Below, piece after piece: positions 48,002-56,041 of a stretch of DNA of 64,000 nt. Numbering within the stretch: position 1 is the first letter of the stretch; each line of letters begins with the position of its first letter. This DNA comes from Halorubrum xinjiangense (GTDB taxonomy: Archaea > Halobacteriota > Halobacteria > Halobacteriales > Haloferacaceae), in assembly GCF_900102375.1 (NCBI RefSeq), contig NZ_FNBO01000009.1:1-64000 (forward strand), in the 5' to 3' direction. The notes beneath the pieces are model-generated. The model worked only from the letters and a program-made list of their open reading frames with translations, did no database searches and had not been told where the DNA came from. The position numbers and the translations under genes were made by a program.

Positions 48002-48244
48002 TTATCTGCGCAGGCGGATTTCGTTGTCAGAAACGGACTCGATGCTGGAGGCATCGAGCTGATAGTTGTCTTCGTCGGCGTCGCCCCAGCCGAGTTTGGA
48101 TCGGATCGTGTCCGCCAGTCCCGGGTCGGGATCGACGTGCGCTTTTCCGTGTTCCACGCTGGTGACGCGACCGACCGTGTCGCCGTCGGCGTTGACAACG
48201 TTCTTGCCCTCGTCGTCTTCGGTCAGTGTTACGTCGCTTCGCAT
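48002..48244 (-). CDS. PRC-barrel-like small protein
   Basis: 80 residues from the ATG at 48244; an upstream ATG at 48259 is possible. The centre, GKNVVNADGDTVGRVTSVEHGKAHVDPDP, is typical of PRC-barrel domains, which bind RNA or proteins in rRNA processing and photosynthesis. The acidic C-terminal end is haloarchaeal. The function is unknown. Confidence 0.7.
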   Translation of the reverse strand: MRSDVTLTEDDEGKNVVNADGDTVGRVTSVEHGKAHVDPDPGLADTIRSKLGWGDADEDNYQLDASSIESVSDNEIRLRR

Positions 48245-48731
48245 GGGTAGCGGATACACGGCGTTTCAGCCACTAACCGTTCTGCCTGCCCTTGCTGGGG
48301 GTATATCTGAACGTAGCCACCGAGCGGTCCGACATCGAAAGCGCTTGTAGTCACGAACGTACCCAGCACAAGAAATATAAGATATATGTTAGTACTACCA
48401 GCTTGCTATCGCAAGGCGATAATATTCTATGTCAGGTTAGCCCATAGGACCCTCAAAACCCGCTTTCACACAAGATTCAAGAAGATTGGTACCCAAATAT
48501 TAAATATGTTTGATGTATCATTTCGCTGTTCGATCGATCCGATCGGCGATTGCCGCCGAGTGACCGCCCGGCTGGATAGCCGCCGCAGGAACGGACCGTC
48601 CTCAACGCGGGTGGCAGTCCGGGGTGGCGGCGCGAAACCGTCATCCGGGTTCCCGGCCGCCCCCGAGACGGCGATCGGGCCGAAACCGGCGGTCGCCTCG
48701 CCGGCGCGGCACCCGTCACAGAGGCAGTGAG
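48245..48731. other. AT-rich intergenic region with no gene seen
   Basis: From about 48360 to 48530 the DNA is strikingly AT-rich for this chromosome, with runs such as aaatataagatatatg and aatattaaatatgttt. No convincing coding frame or hairpin repeat is present. It may hold promoters for the flanking divergent genes or be foreign DNA. Confidence 0.5.
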
Positions 48732-50060
48732 ATGGACCGATCCACGAGCGGACTCGAAGGCCGACTACCGACCCGCAGTCGAGCCGCCTGGTGGGCGTTC
48801 GTCCTCTTCCTCGGCGCGGTAGTCGCGTACGTCGTCGGCTCCTTTATCGGACTCGTCGTGTTGGGGCTGTTCGGCTACTACGCCACCCGGCCGATCTGCG
48901 TCCGCCTCCGGTCGGTGACCGGCTCGCGATCGCTCGCGGCGACGTTGACGGCGCTGTCCGTCATCGTACCGATCCTGCTGCTGTTCGGCATTGTCGGGCT
49001 CCGGCTGTTCCAGGCCGTCCGGAGCCAGTTCGGGGACGGAAACGTCGTCGGGACGCTCATCGCCCGGATCACCGGCGTCGACGCGCTCACGCCGGACCAG
49101 CGCGAGCAGTTGATCACGCTGCTGTCGAACCCCACCTCGGTCCTCGACGCCGGCGGATCGCTCTGGTCGAACCTGGGGACGGTCGTGACCACGCTACAGG
49201 GCGTCGTCGGCGGGCTGTTCCTGCTGGGGCTCGCCACGACGCTGGCGTACTTCCTGCTCGCCAACGACGACGACATCTCGACGGGACTGATCGAGCTGAT
49301 CGGGGGGCGCGACTCGACCGCGTACGCCTACGCGAGCGCGGTCGACAGCGACTTGGAGTCCGTGTTCTTCGGCAACCTGCTGTTCGTCGTCGCCTCGTCG
49401 ATCCTGGCGACGGCGGCGTACGCGGGGACGAACCTCGTGGCGCCGCCCGGACTCCAGGTGCCCATGGTTCTCGTGGCCGGGTTCCTGACCGGGATCGCGA
49501 GCCTGATCCCCGTCGTCGTCGGCAAGATCGTCTACATTCCCATCGTCGCGTCGCTCGGGTTTCAGGCCGTCAGCGGCGACGGGGGCGACGGGAGCCTCGT
49601 GTTCGTCGGCGCCGTGCTCGTTGCTTACGTGCTCCTCTTGGACATCCTGCCGCAGTCGTTCCTCCAGCCGTACCTCTCCGGGCGACGGATCGATCCGATC
49701 CTCCTGCTTTTCGCCTACCTGATCGGACCGATCCTGTTCGGGTGGTACGGCATCTTCCTCATGCCGATCCTGTTCGTGGTCGTCCTCGAGGCGATCCGGA
49801 TCGTCCTCCCCGAACTGCTCAGCGGAGAGCCGATCCGCCCCGAGGCGACCGTCGCGGGGGGCGTCGGGACGGACCCGAAAGACGCTCACGCGGAGGAGGA
49901 GGAGTTCCAGAACGGTGATTCCGAGCCGGAGTCCGGAGTCGATCCCGCGGCCGAATCCGATCCCAGTGCCGAATCCGATTCCGCGGCCGACTCCGAGTCC
50001 GATTCCGGATCCGATCGCGGTCCTGACTCCGATCGCGGTCCGAATTCAGACGAGAGCTGA
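48732..50060 (+). CDS. AI-2E transporter (PerM) family membrane protein
   Basis: 442 residues from the ATG at 48732. Around eight membrane helices include the family segment GLFLLGLATTLAYFLL and a late GIASLIPVVVGKIVYIPI, with DILPQSFLQPYLSGR near the end. Members act as exporters or Na+/H+ antiporters. The C-terminal 60 residues are low-complexity Ser/Asp/Glu repeats (for example SDSAADSESDSGSD), acidic and probably disordered. Confidence 0.88.
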   Translation: MDRSTSGLEGRLPTRSRAAWWAFVLFLGAVVAYVVGSFIGLVVLGLFGYYATRPICVRLRSVTGSRSLAATLTALSVIVPILLLFGIVGLRLFQAVRSQFGDGNVVGTLIARITGVDALTPDQREQLITLLSNPTSVLDAGGSLWSNLGTVVTTLQGVVGGLFLLGLATTLAYFLLANDDDISTGLIELIGGRDSTAYAYASAVDSDLESVFFGNLLFVVASSILATAAYAGTNLVAPPGLQVPMVLVAGFLTGIASLIPVVVGKIVYIPIVASLGFQAVSGDGGDGSLVFVGAVLVAYVLLLDILPQSFLQPYLSGRRIDPILLLFAYLIGPILFGWYGIFLMPILFVVVLEAIRIVLPELLSGEPIRPEATVAGGVGTDPKDAHAEEEEFQNGDSEPESGVDPAAESDPSAESDSAADSESDSGSDRGPDSDRGPNSDES

Positions 50061-50189
50061 GACCGCGAGGTCGGTTTCACGGCCCGCGTGTTTGTCGCGT
50101 CGGGCCATTGTCACCCGAAGAGACGGTAAAATCACCCGGCAGGCGCAGGCAGGACGCTTTTTGTCATCTCTGGCGGCTTGGATGGTGCC

Positions 50190-51002
50190 GTGTTCTACCA
50201 CGACGACGAACTTCAGTTCGAGGTCGAAGTCGAAGAGCCAGACCCGCGCTTCGCGAAGCTGCTCCAGCAGGCCATCGGCGGCGCCGAAGGAGAGATGCGC
50301 GTCGCGCTCCAGTACATGTTCCAGGCCTTCGCGGTTCCGGCCGAGAAAGACGAGATCAGGCGGTTCCTCATGGAGACCGCGACGGAGGAGCTCGGCCACA
50401 TCGAGATGCTCGCGACCGCGGTCTCGAAGAACCTCGAAGGGGCGTCCGAAGAGGCCCGCGAGTCAGCGCGCGAGGACCCCATCATCGACGAGATGATGCG
50501 CACCGGCCAGCCCCGACAGGCGCTCTCGGCGGGGCTACACGCCATGCCCGTCGACAGCAACGGCGCCCCGTTCACCGGCAACTACGTGGTCGCGTCGGGG
50601 AACCTGGCCGCCGACATGTACGCGAACGTCATGGCCGAGTCCACGGGACGCGTGCTCGCGACCCGACTGTACGAGTTCACCGACGACCCCGGCATGAAGG
50701 ACATGCTGGAGTACCTCATCGCCCGCGACACGATGCACCAGAACCAGTGGCACGCCGCGCTGGAGGACCTCGGCGAACACCGGCCCGTCCCGGCGAGCTT
50801 CGACCAGGAACAGGAGAACCAGGAGTACAACTACTCGTTCATGTCGACCGCCCGCGAGGAACGGGCGGATCCGAAACGGCCGTGGACGCAGGGCGAAGCG
50901 CCCGACGGAAAGGGCGAGTTCAGTTATACGCCCCAGCAGCCCGGTGGGGGAGCTCCCGATCTCAAAGAGACGATCGACGAGATGTACAACGAGGTACAGT
51001 GA
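50190..51002 (+). CDS. Manganese catalase
   Basis: 270 residues from a GTG at 50190, where the sequence begins with the family start (V)FYHDDELQFEV. Mn ligands are visible: Glu35 in GEMRVALQYM, Glu67 and His70 in TATEELGHIEML, and later Glu and His in VMAESTGRVLA and DTMHQNQWHAAL. The dimanganese enzyme converts hydrogen peroxide to water and oxygen. It is in the accessory region between rio1 and the KH gene. An in-frame TTG at 50178 is less likely as start. Confidence 0.92.
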   Translation: MFYHDDELQFEVEVEEPDPRFAKLLQQAIGGAEGEMRVALQYMFQAFAVPAEKDEIRRFLMETATEELGHIEMLATAVSKNLEGASEEARESAREDPIIDEMMRTGQPRQALSAGLHAMPVDSNGAPFTGNYVVASGNLAADMYANVMAESTGRVLATRLYEFTDDPGMKDMLEYLIARDTMHQNQWHAALEDLGEHRPVPASFDQEQENQEYNYSFMSTAREERADPKRPWTQGEAPDGKGEFSYTPQQPGGGAPDLKETIDEMYNEVQ

Positions 51003-51061
51003 ACGAGTCGGGGGCGGAGACGGTATCCCGTCGCGACCCCATTTCTCGCCCGCCGACCCCG

Positions 51062-51143
51062 CGGCGTACAGGTTTCCACCTTCGATCTCACCGGCGTACC
51101 GGTCTCCACCTTCGATCTCACCGGCGTACCGATCTCCACCTTC
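51062..51143. repeat. 30-bp tandem repeat downstream of the Mn catalase
   Basis: Two full and one partial unit starting cggcgtac and containing tccaccttcgatctca. It has no spacers, so it is not a CRISPR array. Cause is probably slippage. Confidence 0.75.
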
Positions 51144-51197
51144 CCCCGCACACGCAGGCAGCGGCGTTACCCGGCTGGTCGTCGTTCGTACGCAACC

Positions 51198-51785
51198 ATG
51201 AGCACCGTCGTCGCGATCGAGACGCCGACAGGAGTAGCCATCGCCGGGGACACCAGAGTCATCGACGGCGGGGCGGTGTCGTCGGACCAGTTCCAACGGG
51301 TGTTCGATCTCAGCGGCGTCGGCGTCGGCGTCGCCGGTGAGTCGGCGGCGGTTCGGGAGTTCTGGCGATCGTTCGAGATCGCCCTCCGGGATCGCGGGCT
51401 GGAGAGCGGCGACGCCCCCGGCGTCGACGCCGTGGCTCGCATGACGGCCCGAGAGACGGAGAACGCGGGCGTCGACGCCGTGGTCGGCGCGCTGGACGCC
51501 GACGGGGCCGCGAGCCTCCGGCGGGTCTCGGGCGACGGGCGCGTCCTCGAGGCCGACGCGGTCGCGCTTGGCACCGGAAGCCGAGTCGCGCTCGGACTGC
51601 TGGAGGCGCTCGACGAGGAGGAGGCGGCGAGCGACCCCGAGCGGGCGGTTCGGGACGTGCTGGAGACGGTGATAGCGAAGGACGTCGACACCGGTGGCGA
51701 CGTCGACGTCTGGACGCTCGGGAGCGCGGCCCGGATCGAGCGAGACGGCCGCGACCTCGAGAACGAGGAGGAGGCGGAGGAGTGA
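51198..51785 (+). CDS. Proteasome beta-subunit-like protein with altered active site
   Basis: 195 residues. The N-terminus after Met, STVVAIETPTGVAIAGDTRV, aligns gaplessly with archaeal proteasome beta subunits from memory: Ser2 takes the place of catalytic Thr1, Asp18 matches Asp17 and Arg34 replaces Lys33. The rest, including AGESAAVREFW and GTGSRVALGLLEAL, fits the Ntn-hydrolase fold. There is no propeptide. It is shorter and more acidic at the end than psmB. The altered residues suggest weak or no proteolysis, or another role. The canonical psmA/psmB genes are not in the window. Confidence 0.82.
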   Translation: MSTVVAIETPTGVAIAGDTRVIDGGAVSSDQFQRVFDLSGVGVGVAGESAAVREFWRSFEIALRDRGLESGDAPGVDAVARMTARETENAGVDAVVGALDADGAASLRRVSGDGRVLEADAVALGTGSRVALGLLEALDEEEAASDPERAVRDVLETVIAKDVDTGGDVDVWTLGSAARIERDGRDLENEEEAEE

Positions 51786-51894
51786 CCGACGGCTGTGCCG
51801 CGAGCCGGGGGAATGTCTCCCCGGCACGCCTCGACGTGCCACCGAGAGGACGCTCCGCGCAGGGCGAGTCAGTCGCCTCGGGGGTGTCGCTCGG

Positions 51895-52434
51895 ATGGTA
51901 GACGTGAGCGGCCACTTGGGGATGGCGCTGCTCTGGCTCGCGCCGGCTTGGTTCCTCCTCGACCATCGGAAAACGGCCGCGACGTTCGTCGCGTCGGGCG
52001 TCCTCTTCGGAATGCTGCCGGACGTCGACCTCGTCCTCGAGGGGCTTATTCCGACCGTCAAACACCACGGGGTGTTCCACACCGTCCTCGCGGTGACGAT
52101 CTTCGCCGCGGTCCTCGGGCCGCTCGTCGGGAAGGCGGTCGAGGCGGTTGCCGGTGACACGGAGTGGCTGTCCCCGGAGGCGGCGGCCCGCAGCCTCCGG
52201 TTCGGCTTCCTGGCGGTCTGGGTCCCCGGACTCGCGCACGTCTTCGCGGACATGCTCTCGGCGCCGGACATCGCCGACTCCATCGAACCGATCTGGCCGC
52301 TCTACGGCGGGTCTATCGGCGTCGACCTGGTCTGGTACAACAACCCCGTGGTCAACTGGGGACTCCTCGTCGCCGGCGTCCTCGTCAACGTCGGGCTGTT
52401 CCTGTATCTCGGTCGGCGACCCGCGTCGGACTGA
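51895..52434 (+). CDS. DUF457-like membrane-bound metal-dependent hydrolase
   Basis: 179 residues. The His/Asp motif VDVSGHLGMALLW at the start, SGVLFGMLPDVDLVLEG, and HHGVFHTVLA are the metal-site pattern of the YdjM/DUF457 family. Five or so membrane segments follow. The family is a putative metal-dependent hydrolase of unknown substrate. It is the last gene before the right 52-bp direct repeat. Confidence 0.85.
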   Translation: MVDVSGHLGMALLWLAPAWFLLDHRKTAATFVASGVLFGMLPDVDLVLEGLIPTVKHHGVFHTVLAVTIFAAVLGPLVGKAVEAVAGDTEWLSPEAAARSLRFGFLAVWVPGLAHVFADMLSAPDIADSIEPIWPLYGGSIGVDLVWYNNPVVNWGLLVAGVLVNVGLFLYLGRRPASD

Positions 52435-52509
52435 GCGGACCGACGGCGTATCGCTCGGGCAAGGGGCTCGGGCGAGGCGCCTGGGGTGACGGCCGCGGTC
52501 GCGGTGACG

Positions 52510-52561
52510 GCGTGTTTCGCCGCGGGCGGCGTGTGCCGGTATACCGGTTTTCGCCGCCGAT
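52510..52561. repeat. 52-bp direct repeat, right copy
   Basis: Begins gcgtgtttcgccgcgggcgg and holds the perfect palindrome ccggtataccgg. It matches 43374-43425 with four substitutions in the same orientation. It lies before the GNAT gene. Confidence 0.8.
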
Positions 52562-52637
52562 TTAGGGGATTACGTCGGTTCAACACACGCTGTCACACCC
52601 GCGGGGGATTTTTGTAATCGTTCGCCGATCCCCGGGT

Positions 52638-53156
52638 ATGGAGATCCGCCCTCCCGAGACCGACCCGGAGATACGGGAACTGATCCGGGCGCACGGCCTG
52701 TCGTGGCGCGAGGCGTACGACAATATCCTGCCCGAGCCGGTGCTCGACGCGATGACGGTCGACCCAACGCCGGAGGAGGTCGAGGGATGGGCGGAGGGAT
52801 TCGGTGACGACGACAGCGCCGTCTTCGTCGCCGTCGTCGACGGAACGGTCAGGGGGTTCGTCGACGTCCGCTGGGGTGAGGAGAACACGAAGTCGTTCGT
52901 CGGCCCTGACGAGGCCGACGTGAAGGCGATCTACGTCCATCCCGACTGGTGGGGCGAGGGAGTCGGGACGGCGCTGCTCGACCGCGGCCTCGACGCGCTC
53001 CCGGACCGCGTGGAGGCGGTCCGACTCGAAGCGTTCGCCGACAACGACGTCGGCGCCGGCTTCTACGAGGCGCGAGGGTTCGAACGGGTGGAGACGGACG
53101 AGACCGAGATCGCGGGCGAGACGTATCCGACCGCGATCTACGCCCGCGAGGTCTGA
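52638..53156 (+). CDS. GNAT-family N-acetyltransferase
   Basis: 172 residues. The acetyl-CoA loop is in VHPDWWGEGVGTALLDRGL, and FYEARGFERVETDETEI is the usual beta-strand after the core. Substrate unknown. Its promoter region directly follows the right 52-bp repeat. It is convergent with rio1. Confidence 0.88.
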   Translation: MEIRPPETDPEIRELIRAHGLSWREAYDNILPEPVLDAMTVDPTPEEVEGWAEGFGDDDSAVFVAVVDGTVRGFVDVRWGEENTKSFVGPDEADVKAIYVHPDWWGEGVGTALLDRGLDALPDRVEAVRLEAFADNDVGAGFYEARGFERVETDETEIAGETYPTAIYAREV

Positions 53157-53186
53157 CCCGAACGCGTGGCCGGAGCGCAGACCGTG

Positions 53187-54188
53187 TTATACTCCGTCCG
53201 CTCCCGACCCCTCGTTCGCCCCCGCGCCTGGCTCCCCGCCCGACTCCGGCTCTTCGCTCGGCTCCGGCTCCCCGCTCGGGTCGGGCTCGGGCTCCGTCAC
53301 GTACGCGCGGAGGTCGTCGGGGTCGACGTCGATCCCCTGTCGCGTGAAAAAGGTCGCCACGTTCTCGCAGTCACGCGCTAAGAACTCCCCGGCGTTGGGG
53401 TGATGAACCGTCACCGCCTGCCCGAGGTCGATGATCACCAGCTCGCCCTCGTGGATGATCATGTTGTACTCCGAGAGGTCGCCGTGGATCAGCCCGGCGC
53501 CGTACAGCCGGCGCATGTACTCGCGGACGACCTCGTAGGCGGTCTCCGGGTTCTCCACGTCGACCTCGCTCAGCCGCCGAGCGCGCTCTTCGGCGTGACC
53601 GACCAGCTCCATCACGAGGACGTTGCGCTGGACCGCGATCGGTTCGGGCACCCGAACGCCGGCCTTCCGCGCGCGTTCGAGGTTCGCGAACTCCTTCCGG
53701 GTCCACGCCAGCACGACCGCCTTCTTGTCGCTCGCGATCCCCTCGAAGCGCGGGTCGCCCTCCAGGTAGTCGCGCATCTGCCGGAAGTTCGAGGAGTTGA
53801 TCCGGTACACCTTCACCGCGACCTCGCGCTCCGGCGTGACGCCCTCGGGGCCGCCGCCCGCGGCCTCCGACCCCGGCTCCGGCCGCTCGCCCGCCTGCCC
53901 GCCGAGCGCCTCGAAGACGCTCGCCTCCTTCCCGGTCGACACCGGCCCGCCGAACGCGTCGACGTAGCCGTCTTGGACCAGCTTGTAGACGGCTGCCAGC
54001 GTCGCGTCGTCGAACACCGACTCCTGCAGCTTGAACTGCTCGGTGTCTTTGATCCGCTTGCGGAACTCGTCGAACTCGCGGTCCTGCCGCCGGGCGATCC
54101 GGTCGGCCTCGGTGTCGGAGACGTCGAGCTGCTCCCACTCGTCGCCGGGCTGGTCCGCGGGTTCGAGCAGGCCGAAGTCCTCGCTCAT
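53187..54188 (-). CDS. rio1: Rio1-type serine protein kinase
   Basis: 333 residues. Kinase landmarks are PVSTGKEASVFEAL (ATP-binding loop), AVKVYRINSSNF with the catalytic Lys, LIHGDLSEYNMIIHEG and VIIDLGQAV. An N-terminal winged-helix-like region precedes the kinase domain. Rio1 is a ribosome small-subunit maturation factor. Residues about 90-115 are an acidic insert, and the C-terminal tail is a Glu/Pro/Gly-rich repeat. It usually sits with a KH gene and eIF1A; here the KH gene is 9.8 kb downstream and eIF1A is absent from the window. Confidence 0.96.
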   Translation of the reverse strand: MSEDFGLLEPADQPGDEWEQLDVSDTEADRIARRQDREFDEFRKRIKDTEQFKLQESVFDDATLAAVYKLVQDGYVDAFGGPVSTGKEASVFEALGGQAGERPEPGSEAAGGGPEGVTPEREVAVKVYRINSSNFRQMRDYLEGDPRFEGIASDKKAVVLAWTRKEFANLERARKAGVRVPEPIAVQRNVLVMELVGHAEERARRLSEVDVENPETAYEVVREYMRRLYGAGLIHGDLSEYNMIIHEGELVIIDLGQAVTVHHPNAGEFLARDCENVATFFTRQGIDVDPDDLRAYVTEPEPDPSGEPEPSEEPESGGEPGAGANEGSGADGV

Positions 54189-54266
54189 TCGTGGCAGGGT
54201 TCGGCGCCGCGAGGGATAAGCGAGGGGGTCGGCGACGGCGACGGAGTCCTCCTTGGGATCCCGCAG

Positions 54267-55565
54267 TCAGTCGTCCGCGACGGGCGCTCCGTCGCTCTCG
54301 CCCACGAAGCCGTCGTCGGTCGCGCGTTCGGCGATCCTCGGTTGGAACACCCACGCGGCCAGCAACACGATCGGGATCATCGAGGCCCCGACGATCGCGT
54401 ACCCGGTGTGGAGGTTCGGGAGGAACGGGGCGGCGTACACCAGCGGGTAGACGATCCCGCCGACCGTCCCGACGCCGCCGACGACGCCGGCCACGGCACC
54501 GGAGCTGTCCGGGAACATCGCGGGCACCTGCGCGAAGATGGCCCCCTCGGAGAACGCACAGCCCATGCCGACGAGGAACCCGGCGCCCACGGCGACGAGC
54601 ACCCGGCCGGAGAGCCCCGCGAGCGTCATCCCGAACATCGCGAGGACGACGAAACACAGCGAGACGAACGTCCACTGCTCGCGGTAGCGGCCCGTGAACA
54701 GCGGAATGATGTTCCGTTCAGCCCGCGCCAGCCGGTCGCTGACGTAGCCGCCGATCGGCCGCAGCAGCCCGGCGGCGACCGAGAACGTCGCGGCAAACGT
54801 CGACGCCAGCACGAGGTTCTGCGTGTCGAACCCCTCGCGGTAGTAGGTGGCCAGCCAGCCGTTCATCGACAGCTCCAGCCCGAACGTCATCACGTACGCG
54901 AGCGCCAGGACCACGGTGCCGTACCTGGTCGCGGTGAAGATCCACTCCCGCAGCCCGGCCTTCTCCTTCGTCGCCGCGCGCTTCTCGCTGCTCTTTGCGG
55001 CCTCGCCGAACGCGTAGTAGACGCCCGCCAGCAGGATCGACACCACGCCGGTGTAGAAGAACGCGGCGCGCCAGTTCGTGTCGAAGATCGGTCCGCTCCA
55101 CCCCGAGGAGAACACCCGCGGGAGTACGAGCGCCCCGCCGGCAGCGCCAGCGTTGCCGATCCCGGCGTAGATCCCCTCAGCGGTCCCGAGTTCGCCCGCC
55201 TCGAACCATTCGGAGACGTGCTGGATCCCGATCACGAAGGTGATCCCGGCCGTGGCCACGATCAGCCGCGTGGCGAAGAACGTCGCGTACGACTCGGCGA
55301 ACGCGCTCCAGATCGAGAAGACGCCGACGTACGCCAACACGATGGCGAATATCGTCGGCGCCCCGAACCGGTCCGAGAGCCACCCCGTGAGGATGCGCCC
55401 GAACGGCGCCAGCCAGATCGCCGCGCTCGCGAGGACCCCGATCTCGGCCAGCGACAGCTCGAACTCCTCGGCCATCGGCCCGGTGAAGGGCGCGAACGAG
55501 AACCAGATTAGAAACGAGAAGTTGAACCCGACCGTCGCGAGCAGCAGCGTCCGGTACTTCGTCAT
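54267..55565 (-). CDS. narK: Nitrate/nitrite transporter, NarK-type (MFS)
   Basis: 432 residues from the ATG at 55565. Twelve membrane helices. Two nitrate-signature-like segments are [19 protein letters not shown] and [19 protein letters not shown], rich in Gly and Ala. The gene supplies nitrate to the adjacent assimilation enzymes. It stands on the same strand as nasA upstream, with a 476-base gap. It resembles the nasB/narK genes of the Haloferax assimilatory cluster. Confidence 0.92.
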   Translation of the reverse strand: MTKYRTLLLATVGFNFSFLIWFSFAPFTGPMAEEFELSLAEIGVLASAAIWLAPFGRILTGWLSDRFGAPTIFAIVLAYVGVFSIWSAFAESYATFFATRLIVATAGITFVIGIQHVSEWFEAGELGTAEGIYAGIGNAGAAGGALVLPRVFSSGWSGPIFDTNWRAAFFYTGVVSILLAGVYYAFGEAAKSSEKRAATKEKAGLREWIFTATRYGTVVLALAYVMTFGLELSMNGWLATYYREGFDTQNLVLASTFAATFSVAAGLLRPIGGYVSDRLARAERNIIPLFTGRYREQWTFVSLCFVVLAMFGMTLAGLSGRVLVAVGAGFLVGMGCAFSEGAIFAQVPAMFPDSSGAVAGVVGGVGTVGGIVYPLVYAAPFLPNLHTGYAIVGASMIPIVLLAAWVFQPRIAERATDDGFVGESDGAPVADD

Positions 55566-56041
55566 CCGGATCGGACTGTTCACGCGCACCACCCCGCGGC
55601 GCCGTCCGCAACGCGGCGATCCGCTCCGCTCGTCTGTGAAGTCGACGAGGTGGACCGAGTCGCGGCCGTCGACGCGATCGCCGCCCACGCGTGCGAGTAT
55701 TCCGCGCCGAACGTTGCTTTTTCACCCAAGATCGCCCTGATACTTCCGAACGTGTGTTTATTCACGTTTCGAGACCATGAACGCGGGGTTAATAAGATAA
55801 CTGATGAACATATGTCTGCTAATAGCCGGTGAAATGAGTAATAGCGCGATCGATTCTCCGAGCCCACTTTATTGCCCTTCTCCAGACAAGAAGTTTATTT
55901 CTAAGAGATGAATCTACGTCGTAATTCATAAATTGAAATAATATACCAGATCATTGTTCATTATATGTTCTAAGGATGGGGTCGAGCGGCCGTGAATCGC
56001 GTCGAGGAGGCCGAAAATTTCCGGAAAACGTCGCCCGCGAG
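55566..56041. other. AT-rich intergenic region before narK
   Basis: The 476 bases show several TATA-like stretches (gttaataagataac, aaataatatacc, ttcattatatgtt) but no clear gene. They are expected to carry the narK promoter and possibly nitrate-responsive sites. Composition falls well below the chromosome average from about 55780 to 55970. Confidence 0.5.

Noticed and set aside
51062-51143. Possible CRISPR array downstream of Mn catalase
   Set aside because: Direct 30-bp tandem units without spacers; not an array.
53400-55511. A 703-codon open frame on the plus strand across rio1 and narK
   Set aside because: It is antisense to two clear families and has no motif of its own. Many such frames occur throughout this DNA.
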